Assembly (NCBI GenBank): GCA_024233455.1
Contig: JACKPP010000002.1
Span: 310,001 to 374,000 of the forward strand
Length of the DNA: 64,000 bases
Source: Chlamydiales bacterium
Lineage (GTDB): Bacteria > Chlamydiota > Chlamydiia > Chlamydiales > JACKPQ01
Reading direction: 5' to 3'
A program made the translations under genes and the position numbers. The notes beneath the pieces were generated by a model. The model was not told the origin of the DNA. It did no database searches and saw only the letters and a program-made list of their open reading frames with translations. Shown here piece by piece: positions 52,774 to 61,210 of this stretch. The first letter of the stretch is position 1. Every line of letters starts with the position of its first letter.

Positions 52774-54465
52774 ATGCCCAGCCAAACCGATCTCACCCCA
52801 ATTTGCCAGCACATCAACACACAAACAGACCAGCCATCCTGCTCCTACGATAAGGATGTAGGACTGCTTGCCCAGAAGCATTTTCTCCATGAGCAAAGCA
52901 GATACATCCTAGAGTCGATGGCCCAATCTGCAGGGAAAATCGCTGTAGTTGTCACGATGATCACAATACCTCTGATCTATAAGGGATATGGCACGCAAAG
53001 CGCACTTGTTCAAAAAATCTACCAAACCTGTGCCCCTCGCACTATTGCGCTAACACTTCTTGCAGCCAGCGTTGCGCTTATTGCCGGTCTCTACCTATGT
53101 CACCATTTAGAAACCAAAAAACTAGATGCCTTAAGAGACACGCTAGAGGGAGATGATCCAAAAGCACTCCTGATGGCCTATCAAAATCTTGCCATCTCCC
53201 CAGCACAACTCATGAAAGAAGCCGTCAAAAAAGACAGCAAGATGGGCATTGCCCTGGCTCTACTTCTCATTGACAACGAAAACTTGCGAAAAACCGCAGC
53301 TCAAGAAGCCTATCCTTTTGCCAAACCAACTGCAGCCAAACACCTCACCGCCAGCTGTGACTTAAAGCACTCCTACATTGCTAAAAACACTCCACGGCAG
53401 CTTTTCAAAGTCGATACCACTCTTTTCGAAGCACTCGCGGGAAAAAAGCTAACTAAATTCGATGCCAAAATCCACAACCTAGCATCTCAGCACTTTGCTG
53501 AAGGAAACTTGGCCCATAATCGCCGCCAACTCTTGCGCTATGCATGTACAAGTATGGCGATCATTACTGGTATCATAGCCTGCCTGGGAAGCGTTGGGGG
53601 CTTCAAAAACTACGCCTCTGCTTCCAAAATGCAGCAGACTGCAACTGTCTGCTCTCTTCTTTGCGGGATCTTTATAGGCATGCTAATTGGTCTCATCCAT
53701 CAAGAAAACAAACTTACAAGCCAGCTACTAGCTGCCTGCCAAGAAGAGCCAGAACTTGAAGCGCTACTCAAGGAAAATACTAATAACCTAACCGAAGCAG
53801 ATAGTAAGATTGTGTTGCAAGTTCAGAAGCAAAGCAAAGTCAACCTGTACCAAACATACAAAGCGCTAAAAATCATCGCCGCTCTTCAAGCCCAAGGACT
53901 TGATCCCAGTGCTTCAATCAGCACAAAAGCGCACCTACTTGCAAAAGTAGCTGATACCAAAAACAATATAGCGATAAATGCCGTCATCGCTCAGCTATCC
54001 AAAGCCGAACGTAAAGACGTCATAGACAAAGCCCTACTCGAAACATCCAATTTCCTTGCTTTAGGCCCATACAAACAAGCCATAACCGCCGACCTTTTTC
54101 AAGCATCGACCGAACAAATTCTCGGTTATATCCATACGGGAGCCCGGAGTCATATCAACCAACTAGGGAAGCGCTATAAGTACCTGTCTGAGGTTTACGC
54201 TGACTCATCACAACCACTAGTTCACTGGAATGATGCACCTCTTGCCCTACCAACTCCTCTACCCATGGACCGAATCATCTGGGCCTTGCACAAAAACCAC
54301 ACCCTGTCTTTTAGAGACAAACTAAGCGCAGTAACGGCTTTTCTCCCCGATGAAAAACCTTTTACTAGCAAAAAAGCATCCGCGATCTACACCTTCTATA
54401 AAGAAAAAAATAGGGCATTCCAGATGAGTAAAGGTTCGGCAAAAATATTAGCAAGCTGGTGCTAA
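52774..54465 (+). CDS. Inc-like membrane protein with two bilobed hydrophobic domains
   Basis: A 563-residue protein without signal peptide; AGGAG precedes the ATG by 8 bases. It has two pairs of membrane segments: about residues 57-74 with 90-108, and 258-276 with 288-309. Such closely spaced pairs separated by a short loop are the bilobed domains that characterise chlamydial inclusion-membrane (Inc) proteins. The regions around both pairs resemble one another (LAQKHF near 32 and LASQHF near 237; HHLETKKLDAL and HQENKLTSQLL after the second helix), indicating an internal duplication. The C-terminal 250 residues are helical. An Inc role is inference from topology. Confidence 0.75.
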   Translation: MPSQTDLTPICQHINTQTDQPSCSYDKDVGLLAQKHFLHEQSRYILESMAQSAGKIAVVVTMITIPLIYKGYGTQSALVQKIYQTCAPRTIALTLLAASVALIAGLYLCHHLETKKLDALRDTLEGDDPKALLMAYQNLAISPAQLMKEAVKKDSKMGIALALLLIDNENLRKTAAQEAYPFAKPTAAKHLTASCDLKHSYIAKNTPRQLFKVDTTLFEALAGKKLTKFDAKIHNLASQHFAEGNLAHNRRQLLRYACTSMAIITGIIACLGSVGGFKNYASASKMQQTATVCSLLCGIFIGMLIGLIHQENKLTSQLLAACQEEPELEALLKENTNNLTEADSKIVLQVQKQSKVNLYQTYKALKIIAALQAQGLDPSASISTKAHLLAKVADTKNNIAINAVIAQLSKAERKDVIDKALLETSNFLALGPYKQAITADLFQASTEQILGYIHTGARSHINQLGKRYKYLSEVYADSSQPLVHWNDAPLALPTPLPMDRIIWALHKNHTLSFRDKLSAVTAFLPDEKPFTSKKASAIYTFYKEKNRAFQMSKGSAKILASWC

Positions 54466-54498
54466 TAAAAGAGCATTCTGTTAAACTGACGCACTCAT

Positions 54499-54572
54499 GG
54501 GGCAATAGCTCAGGCGGTTAGAGCAGCGGACTCATAATCCGTAGGTCGTGGGTTCAAGTCCCTCTTGCCCCA
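54499..54572 (+). tRNA. tRNA with CAT anticodon (Met or Ile2)
   Basis: A 74-base cloverleaf: acceptor GGGGCAA/TTGCCCC, D-arm GCTC...GAGC, anticodon stem GCGGA/TCCGT around CTCATAA (anticodon CAT), T-arm with GGTTCAAGT and one mismatch. It lacks initiator features, so it is an elongator Met or a lysidine-type Ile2; these cannot be separated here. Its 3' half occurs twice more downstream (62110 and 63231), marking it as an integration site. Confidence 0.92.
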
Positions 54573-54602
54573 TTTTGCCAAATACTTCAAAAATTTAGGT
54601 TT

Positions 54603-55136
54603 ATGAAACGTTTCTTTTTTGCACTTATGCTCTTTGGGTTTGCTCAAATATCTGCAACCACTCAGATCACTTTTCAAAATGCCTCTGCAAATGAAATCCT
54701 TGATATGCAAGCACATGTGATATCATTTTATAGCCAAGAACTTTTCAAAGCTGGCCTTTTTCAAGATATTGAACTCGCTTACAATGCAGCAAAAGAAGAG
54801 ACAACTCAAGACCCGGCTGATATTAACTTTTATCTCATCACTACCGACACAGAGAATACGCCCTGTGGTTATATTGCTTACTCCATGAACGAACAAACAG
54901 CTTATTTAGATGCCATTTATCTTGATGAACAATATAGAGGCTGTGGTTTAGGGAAGATTGTTTTAGCAACCCTAGAGTCAAAATTAAAAGAAGCTGGCAT
55001 CAAACTGATCAGACTCTATGTATTTGCGCACAACCAAGCAGCCACCCACGTATATAAAAAACAGGGATACACCATCGAAAAAACATACTTCAATAAAGAA
55101 GACCTAGTTGGCTACCACATGCAAAAGACACTCTGA
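54603..55136 (+). CDS. GNAT-family N-acetyltransferase with signal peptide
   Basis: A 177-residue protein. Residues 1-19 look like a signal peptide (MKRFFFALMLFGFAQISAT). The GNAT core includes AYLDAIYLDEQYRGCGLGKI (acetyl-CoA binding motif A with the RGxGLG loop) and AATHVYKKQGYTIEKTYF (motif B). Family members transfer acetyl groups from acetyl-CoA to amines. Export of an acetyl-CoA enzyme is odd unless it acts in the host cell. It begins 30 bases after the tRNA, i.e. inside the presumed island. Confidence 0.82.
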   Translation: MKRFFFALMLFGFAQISATTQITFQNASANEILDMQAHVISFYSQELFKAGLFQDIELAYNAAKEETTQDPADINFYLITTDTENTPCGYIAYSMNEQTAYLDAIYLDEQYRGCGLGKIVLATLESKLKEAGIKLIRLYVFAHNQAATHVYKKQGYTIEKTYFNKEDLVGYHMQKTL

Positions 55137-55175
55137 CCTTCTTCTAATTTTTTGAAGTTAATTACGGAGAGCATA

Positions 55176-55898
55176 ATGAATCAAGCTCGTAATGACAAAA
55201 CCACAAAAAAAATATTTCTGCTCCTTTGGCTTCTCTGCATTTTAGGTTCATGGTCAATTATTCCTTATATCCAATACTTGGACATTCTCCCCACTTCAAC
55301 TTCCATTCAGCAGATATTATTGCTTGGCACGATTCAGGCGGCGATTCTTTATGGTTTGATTTGCTTTATAAGTTATAAATTACTCCCCAAAACAGATTTG
55401 AGACCATTTCCTGAAAGAAATAATCTTAAGAAGAACATCCTTTTCGGAATAATCCCTGGTATCTTTAGCGGCTTTGCTATCTACCTCTTAGATAAAATCA
55501 ATTTTTCAAGTTCACTTCTTTCTACGGGAAAAATTCATCCGCCTTTTTGGGCTGGTGCAATAGCTTCGCTTTATGGAGCTATCAATGAAGAAGTTCTATG
55601 CAGACTCTTTTTATTCACCTTAATCTATTTTTTATTTCAAAAAATATTCAGTTCTATGAAGCGTCATAGGATTTCCTTTCTCTGGACTACAAACGTTATT
55701 GTAGCACTCATTTTTGGGATAGGCCATTTACCTGCCGCTTTTAAACTGATTGAGCCCACTTCCTACGAAATTTCTAGAATTCTTCTCCTCAATGGCATTC
55801 CAGGAATCGTCTTTGGATGGCTCTATTGGTCTAGAGGATTATGGTCAGCTATGATAGCTCATTTTATGGCAGATTTAATAATTCACGTATTTTTATGA
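55176..55898 (+). CDS. CPBP-family intramembrane metalloprotease
   Basis: A 240-residue polytopic protein. ATG at 55176 is preceded by GGAG with 6 bases spacing. The family motifs are INEEVLCRLF (Glu138, Glu139, Arg143), FGIGHLPAAF (His) and WSAMIAHFMADLI (His). CPBP/Abi proteases include CAAX-type processing enzymes and bacteriocin-immunity proteins. Another CPBP gene lies at 60378 but they are only distantly similar. Function in this organism unknown. Confidence 0.87.
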   Translation: MNQARNDKTTKKIFLLLWLLCILGSWSIIPYIQYLDILPTSTSIQQILLLGTIQAAILYGLICFISYKLLPKTDLRPFPERNNLKKNILFGIIPGIFSGFAIYLLDKINFSSSLLSTGKIHPPFWAGAIASLYGAINEEVLCRLFLFTLIYFLFQKIFSSMKRHRISFLWTTNVIVALIFGIGHLPAAFKLIEPTSYEISRILLLNGIPGIVFGWLYWSRGLWSAMIAHFMADLIIHVFL

Positions 55899-55938
55899 GT
55901 ATCCGTTGTTATAAAAAACTCAAACATGTTTCAGACCA

Positions 55939-56400
55939 ATGAAAGAAACAAGACACCTTGAAGTTACTCCTTAGAACCCAGTATGGGCAGAGCAATTTGA
56001 AGCGGAAGCCCTCCAAATCAAAAAAGTGCTCCAAGACACTTGTATCGCAGTTCATCATGTTGGCTCTACCTCAGTCCCTGGTCTTCCAGCTAAACCGAAG
56101 ATAGACATCATAGCAGTTGTCAAAGGCCACCCATCCGAGACGATAAAAAAACTAAAAGAGATCGGTTTCGTTTACCGTGGAGAATACAATATTCCGATGC
56201 ATTATGGCTTCAGCAAACGAGGTGCTGTCGAAGCGAATCTTCATGTGTATCAGGAAGGACATCCAGAAATCGCACTTAACCTCGCTTTTCGTGATTATCT
56301 GAGAAGTCACCCCCAAGTGCGTGATGAGTATGGTGCTATGAAACTAAAGCTGCTAGAGGACAAGGCTTCCATGGGTTCGTTTCGTAATTTTTACTATTGA
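55939..56400 (+). pseudogene. GrpB-family (nucleotidyltransferase-like) gene interrupted by an amber codon
   Basis: From the ATG at 55939 the frame reads MKETRHLEVTP, then TAG at 55972-55974, then NPVWAEQFEAEALQIKKVL and AVHHVGSTSVPGLPAKPKID. GrpB proteins have EVVPYDPxWxxxFExE at this place, so the stop replaces the conserved Tyr (one base change). The HVGSTSVPGLPAKPKIDI motif is the family hallmark. The C-terminus also ends early (GSFRNFYY) compared with the family. A shorter product from a GTG at 56026 would lack the N-terminal strand. I judge it a decaying gene. Confidence 0.8.
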
Positions 56401-56460
56401 TAGAACGTGACTTATCGCCCAAAGTTGTGATAAACTGTCGGAGTAAAATCTTTGTGAAAC

Positions 56461-57513
56461 ATGAAAATATTAATTTTTGGCATTCCTGGTTCTGGAAAAA
56501 CGCAACTTGCTCGTAAAGTCTCTAGGGCTTTGCGGCTTCCTATCTTTCACATTGATAAGCATTTTTTTAAAAAAGGTTGGCTAGAACGGGATCACGATCA
56601 TTTTTTGGAAGATGTCAAATCAGTACTTAAAAAAGATAATTGGATCATAGATGGGAATGGTATGCGAACCTTAGAAATGCGCTACAAAGAAGCTACTGTT
56701 GCAATCTATTGTAAACTTCCAAGACTGTTATGCCTTTTTAGAATATTTTACCGATGGCTTTCAACCCTTGGAAAAGCTAAAGATGATGGTCCTGAAGGAG
56801 CTACAAATTCTATTTCGTGGAAACTTATCAAGTATTTGTGGAATTTTCCTAATAAATACCAAGAAAAAATTGAAAAATTGAACCTGAAATATCCAGAAGT
56901 AAATTTTCTAGAAATCCTGTCGAAAGGTGCTATGAACTACATCCAAAAGAACTGTCAAGAAACGATCGAATCTATGCATGTTGATGCTATACGCTTTGAG
57001 CTCCTAAAAAAAGACCAAGAAGAAATGCTTAATAAATGGCTTCATCAGGATTATATAGCAGAATTTTGGCATGGGGTTGGCTTGCAAAATACTCTAAAGT
57101 CCATTTCCCGTTTCGTTAATGGAGAGGAAACGTTATACACTCTATGGATTGCTTATGATGGAGACATTCCATTTGGATACCTGATGACTTCGAAAATCGA
57201 TTTTGAAAAGGACCATCTCTATGCAAAATATCTTAATCCTTCCTCAAAAGCCATTACACTTGACCTGCTAATTGGTAATCCATCTTATTTAGGAAGAGGG
57301 CTTGGACACCGAATGATCAAAGAGCTCCTTTTGCAAAAGTTTCCCGATAAAACCGATGTATTCATCGATCCAGGAGTGGACAATCCAAAAGCCATTCATG
57401 TTTATGAGAAAGCAGGCTTCTACAAGCTAGAAGAATTCATACCTGAATGGGAGCCTTCCTGCCCCTGCGTATTAATGCACCTTAAGATAGAGTCCCTTAG
57501 GAGAAGCACGTGA
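56461..57513 (+). CDS. Fusion of P-loop kinase (topology-modulation-like) and AAC(6')-like acetyltransferase
   Basis: A 350-residue protein with two domains. Residues 1-165 are a P-loop NMP-kinase-like domain (GIPGSGKTQLARKVSRAL at 7-24; HIDKHFFKKGW; WIIDGNGMRTLEMR), as in proteins annotated DNA topology modulation/FlaR. Residues about 180-345 resemble AAC(6')-type GNAT acetyltransferases: WLHQDYIAEFWHG, the acetyl-CoA loop LGRGLGHRMIKELL, then IDPGVDNPKAIHVYEKAGF. The second domain could modify aminoglycosides, but substrate cannot be decided. The stop overlaps the GTG start of the next gene (GTGA). This combination is new to me. Confidence 0.85.
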   Translation: MKILIFGIPGSGKTQLARKVSRALRLPIFHIDKHFFKKGWLERDHDHFLEDVKSVLKKDNWIIDGNGMRTLEMRYKEATVAIYCKLPRLLCLFRIFYRWLSTLGKAKDDGPEGATNSISWKLIKYLWNFPNKYQEKIEKLNLKYPEVNFLEILSKGAMNYIQKNCQETIESMHVDAIRFELLKKDQEEMLNKWLHQDYIAEFWHGVGLQNTLKSISRFVNGEETLYTLWIAYDGDIPFGYLMTSKIDFEKDHLYAKYLNPSSKAITLDLLIGNPSYLGRGLGHRMIKELLLQKFPDKTDVFIDPGVDNPKAIHVYEKAGFYKLEEFIPEWEPSCPCVLMHLKIESLRRST

Positions 57514-59120
57514 TATTGCGATCATTTTTCATATCCTGTTGCATAGCTACGAGCTTAATCGCTCAAAATCCTCATTTATCTATTAATCAGCCTAATGGCA
57601 AACTAGTCGATCAAAAAATTGAAATTAGAATTGATGGTCTTGATCCATTTCAAGAAATTGAGTTAGTTGCGGAAGCTGAGGATCAAAAAGGTAAATTATG
57701 GGTATCTAGAGCACTGTTTAAAGCGGATAACTACGGAGTAACTGATGTAACCGCAAGTACTCCTCTTGAAACTTCTTCTTATACAGAAGCAGACCCCATG
57801 GGTCTTTTTTGGTCAATGATACCAAAAGATAGAAACGCAACTTCAAGTTTCAAATGTAAAAACGACACCTTTTCAAGTAAGATTACTTTGTATGTAAATA
57901 ACCAGCTTATAGATCAAGCCAACGTCCTTTGTTATCTGAAAGCACCAGAAATACAACGAATTGATGTCAGAGAAAATGGCCTTGTAGGCACCTTCTTTAT
58001 CCCCAAATCAAAAAGCCCTCTTCCTGTAATCATTACATTGAGTGGTTCAAATGGAGGTTTATCAGAAAGTCGCGCTAAATTACTTGCTTCAAACGGATTT
58101 GCAGTATTAGCTCTTGGTTACTTTGGAGTTGATGATCTTCCTTCAAATCTGGAAAATATTCCCCTCGAATATTTTGAAATGGCATTTTCTTGGCTTAAAA
58201 AGCACCCAGATGTAGATGGTTCGAGGATAGGAATATATGGAGTTTCCAGAGGAGCTGAACTCTCCTTAATCCTTGGCTCAATATTTCCAAATTCGGTTCA
58301 AGCAATTGTTGCTGTAGTTCCTAGTAGCGTAGTTTATGGCGGTTTAAGTGATGGAATTCCGGTTCATGCTTGGCTTTATGAAGAAAAACCTATTTCAATG
58401 TTTGCTCCAGTGCCTAAAACCAATTTCACGAACGGTAAAGGCCAAACAGCAGAAAATCCAGCCAATACTAAACAAAGTTTTATAGAGGGAATGAAAGATC
58501 AAAGTGCCTTTGAAGCAGCTGCCATTCCAGTGGAAAACATTCAATGCCCAATTCTTCTGATATCAGGTGGTGATGATCAAATGTGGCCATCTGAAATCTA
58601 TGCAAATCAAATCATGATTCGTTTAAAGATAAATGATTCCCCCATTCTAGCTAAACATCTGAACTTTCCAAACGCAGGTCATGGAATCAATATTCCGAAC
58701 CTTCCCATTCCAGAACCTACCTATTATCATCCTATCGGACAACTTTGGTTTTCAATGGGAGGAAGCCGACAAGCTGATGCTAAAGCAAGTTCTGATTCCT
58801 GGAATCAACTTGTCTCTTTTTTTCACGAAAACCTAAAATCAACTCAAAACCATATGATGAAAAGTAACCAAGACAAGTTTAATGCTGTAAAAGAATTGAA
58901 TTTACCCATTGGCGAATATGCAATTACAGGGAGTGACCCCATGGATCACTATGAGTCAATGCACGGCAAAAAGCAAACGATCTGGCAAACAATGTTTAAA
59001 GTGGGCAGTGCGTGGAAGAGCAACTTGTCATATGCATGGTGGAACCGCAAAAGGACCTATAACAAAGGCAGGCAAAGAACGCTCTCGACAGGCAGCCTTA
59101 AGACATGGAGGACATACTAA
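57510..59120 (+). CDS. Exported BAAT/acyl-CoA thioesterase-family hydrolase with abnormal C-terminal fusion
   Basis: A 536-residue frame with GTG start, AGGAG 6 bases upstream. Signal peptide MILRSFFISCCIATSLIA. Residues 20-150 match the N-terminal beta-domain of acyl-CoA thioesterase/bile-acid N-acyltransferase proteins; residues about 155-450 are an alpha/beta hydrolase with GIYGVSRGAELSL (nucleophile Ser), GGDDQMWPS (Asp) and AGHGINIP (His). The normal family end would be near SFFHENLKST. The frame then runs into MMKSNQDKFNAVKELNLPIG and EYAITGS, which I recognise as the start of an unrelated nucleotidyltransferase-like protein, and finally into out-of-frame sequence of the next gene. The last ~85 residues are therefore a scar, though the enzyme may be active. 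Confidence 0.82.
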   Translation: MILRSFFISCCIATSLIAQNPHLSINQPNGKLVDQKIEIRIDGLDPFQEIELVAEAEDQKGKLWVSRALFKADNYGVTDVTASTPLETSSYTEADPMGLFWSMIPKDRNATSSFKCKNDTFSSKITLYVNNQLIDQANVLCYLKAPEIQRIDVRENGLVGTFFIPKSKSPLPVIITLSGSNGGLSESRAKLLASNGFAVLALGYFGVDDLPSNLENIPLEYFEMAFSWLKKHPDVDGSRIGIYGVSRGAELSLILGSIFPNSVQAIVAVVPSSVVYGGLSDGIPVHAWLYEEKPISMFAPVPKTNFTNGKGQTAENPANTKQSFIEGMKDQSAFEAAAIPVENIQCPILLISGGDDQMWPSEIYANQIMIRLKINDSPILAKHLNFPNAGHGINIPNLPIPEPTYYHPIGQLWFSMGGSRQADAKASSDSWNQLVSFFHENLKSTQNHMMKSNQDKFNAVKELNLPIGEYAITGSDPMDHYESMHGKKQTIWQTMFKVGSAWKSNLSYAWWNRKRTYNKGRQRTLSTGSLKTWRTY

Positions 59121-59199
59121 GCAGGCGAAAGCTCATCATCAGGAAATGATGTCTTTAATTCGTAAAAGCAAAAACATCATTTCATCCTATAGCAAGTAA
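58951..59199 (+). CDS. Small Cys/His-rich HGG protein, phage-type
   Basis: An 82-residue frame starting at the ATG at 58951, shifted relative to the preceding gene which it overlaps by 170 bases. It contains CTAKSKRSGKQC, ATCHMHGGTAKGP and GKERSRQAALRHGG. This CxxK...GxxC...CxMHGG pattern is familiar from short proteins in prophages and other mobile elements and may bind zinc. The overlapped upstream frame is a scar, so this frame probably kept the selection. Function unknown; a frame 14 codons longer begins at 58909. Confidence 0.65.
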   Translation: MSQCTAKSKRSGKQCLKWAVRGRATCHMHGGTAKGPITKAGKERSRQAALRHGGHTKQAKAHHQEMMSLIRKSKNIISSYSK

Positions 59200-59233
59200 T
59201 TAATCAGCAATTTCAGAAAAGTATTAAATAAAT

Positions 59234-60367
59234 CTAATAGGTACGATCAAAGTTGTGCGCATTATTCTTTATGATAGTCCCAGCTAAAAGTTGTTCTATT
59301 TCATTGACAAAACTTGTGACATTCTCATCAGTATTCACTTGAAAGGCAATGGAGGTTCTGTGCTTCGAATAATATTGCATACTGGAAGTATATCCTGGGA
59401 TTACACCCAGATGTCCTAATTTTTCACCTAATGGATTTTTTTCAATAATTACAACACCTGCGCCATACCGCTTCTCGAGTTCGATTTCACCTACTGGTAC
59501 TGAATGAAGTAATTCCGTCAAATAGTTGGATTGCATGGCGTTCCCTTCATAAAGAAGTTTTGCCCATATAGCAAGATCTCGTGAAGTGCTAATTAAACCT
59601 CCCCCTGTCCACTCTATAGCGGGATTCCAAACAAGTGAACCTGTTGCATTGACTGTTTTTCTCGGTAGACCGAAAGGGTTATTACAAGCCGTATACCCAG
59701 GTACTAAACCAAGAAGCATAGGCTGATTTGATGGTGTTGTGTTGTTGAGTTTCAGAGGAAGAAGAAAACGACGTTCAACTTCTTCGTAATATGTCCTTTC
59801 TGTAACAGATTCAATTACTAAACCTAAAAGGATATATCCAGTATCTGTATATGACCATCCATTACCAGCATCAAAAAGCGGTGGTTCATCCAAGATGCAC
59901 TCAAGTAGAGACTCGGCTGAAAGGAGATTGTTGTTCGATAGCAATTGTAGAAACTTCTTATTATGTACATGATCTGGCAAACCAGCGCTATGAGTAAGAA
60001 GGTGTCTTATTGAGATCGTCTCATGGTTCGGCAAGCGAGTATACCAATTATGCTTACCAAGCGAAGAAGAGAGTAGATCGTCTAAATTTAAAAGACGTTC
60101 ATTTGCCAGAGCGAGAACAGTTGCAGCTACGAAGCTTTTCCCTATACTGGCAACAAGCATACGGGAACGAGTGGTCATAAGCTTTCTATTTTCTCTATCT
60201 GCAAAGCCACTTGCTATTTCTCCCAATGTTCCGTCAGATAAGACATAGGAACACGTTGCTCCAGGAAAGCCATATTTTTGTTGTAAGCGGTCAAGTTCCT
60301 GTTTTATAACACGATCCAATAGAGTATCGTGGTGACTTTCATTCAATTGAAAATTTGATAAATTCAT
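59234..60367 (-). CDS. Serine hydrolase of the beta-lactamase/transpeptidase-like family
   Basis: A 377-residue class C beta-lactamase-fold protein. SIGK at residues 74-77 gives the catalytic Ser and Lys; RHLLTHSAGLPDH is a typical family stretch; WSYTDTGYILLG is the Tyr motif (Y-T-D in place of Y-x-N); HLGVIPGYTS near residue 340 is the third motif. No signal peptide is evident, so it is probably cytosolic and an esterase or peptidase rather than a true beta-lactamase. GAGG lies 9 bases before the ATG. Third gene of the TetR operon, 10 bases after the CPBP gene. Confidence 0.88.
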   Translation of the reverse strand: MNLSNFQLNESHHDTLLDRVIKQELDRLQQKYGFPGATCSYVLSDGTLGEIASGFADRENRKLMTTRSRMLVASIGKSFVAATVLALANERLLNLDDLLSSSLGKHNWYTRLPNHETISIRHLLTHSAGLPDHVHNKKFLQLLSNNNLLSAESLLECILDEPPLFDAGNGWSYTDTGYILLGLVIESVTERTYYEEVERRFLLPLKLNNTTPSNQPMLLGLVPGYTACNNPFGLPRKTVNATGSLVWNPAIEWTGGGLISTSRDLAIWAKLLYEGNAMQSNYLTELLHSVPVGEIELEKRYGAGVVIIEKNPLGEKLGHLGVIPGYTSSMQYYSKHRTSIAFQVNTDENVTSFVNEIEQLLAGTIIKNNAHNFDRTY

Positions 60368-60377
60368 TACTTCATCC

Positions 60378-61208
60378 TCACTTTATTAGTAATAACGTAT
60401 TACTAAAGAAATAATCGTGGTCACAGAGAATGACAATCAGAGAAATGATGCATAGAATGAGTGTAGCGATACATTTAGTGAACTGCTGTGTTCTAAGAAT
60501 CATAGATGAAAAATTAAGGACTGCATGGAATAACACTATCGCAGGAATGCTTCGATCCGTTTTGTAGTAAACCCAATTCATCAATATAGCGATTATAAAA
60601 GCACTCAAGAAAAAGTTTAAGACGTAAATAATCCCTAAATTCCAAAGTTCATTCTGATAGTACCCCTTAACAAAAAATGCTGGCAGATGCCATGCAGCCC
60701 AAAGCAGACCAAATAACATCGATGTGTTGAAAAGATTAAAATTGGCTCTAAGGCTGTCTACGCCATATCCTCGCCAACCAAGCTCCTCAACAAGAGGGGC
60801 TAATAATAGAGGTATTGCTATGCCAAAAAACGCCCATCCCTTCATGACACTCATTTCTTTTGTTATCTTAAATTGTTCAGCACTGTAGCCAAAAAGTAAT
60901 GATATCGACGTTGCTAGGTAAATGACGCAAGGCATTAAAAAGAGAATGAATAGTAAGTAGGGAATAGGAATTTTGAAGAGGAGTAAGCGTTTCCAGAAGT
61001 CATGTATAAGTATTCCATTGCTAGTAGTGTAAATCATTATTAGCGCAGTGATGCATGGCACACTCAATCCTACAAACATAAGAGGTAATTGAAATTTCGC
61101 TAATCCACTACAACGGCTTAAGTAAGCAGCGATAGGGCAGAATGCTACTGCAGCAAGCAGGACAATTGAATAAAACCACATTGGATGATAGATGGATGCA
61201 GATGACAT
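60378..61208 (-). CDS. CPBP-family intramembrane metalloprotease
   Basis: A 276-residue protein with about eight membrane segments. Motif 1 LAPLVEELGWRGYG (Glu141, Glu142, Arg146), motif 2 AWHLPAFF and motif 3 LFHAVLNFSSM are complete. It lies 2 bases after the TetR gene and 10 bases before the serine hydrolase gene, so all three form one operon controlled by the operator at 61878. Substrate unknown. Confidence 0.9.
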   Translation of the reverse strand: MSSASIYHPMWFYSIVLLAAVAFCPIAAYLSRCSGLAKFQLPLMFVGLSVPCITALIMIYTTSNGILIHDFWKRLLLFKIPIPYLLFILFLMPCVIYLATSISLLFGYSAEQFKITKEMSVMKGWAFFGIAIPLLLAPLVEELGWRGYGVDSLRANFNLFNTSMLFGLLWAAWHLPAFFVKGYYQNELWNLGIIYVLNFFLSAFIIAILMNWVYYKTDRSIPAIVLFHAVLNFSSMILRTQQFTKCIATLILCIISLIVILCDHDYFFSNTLLLIK

Positions 61209-61210
61209 AA

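Noticed and set aside
54510..54716. Minus-strand frame across the tRNA
   Set aside because: The sequence WGKRDLNPRPTDYES is the well-known false protein obtained by translating a tRNA gene antisense.
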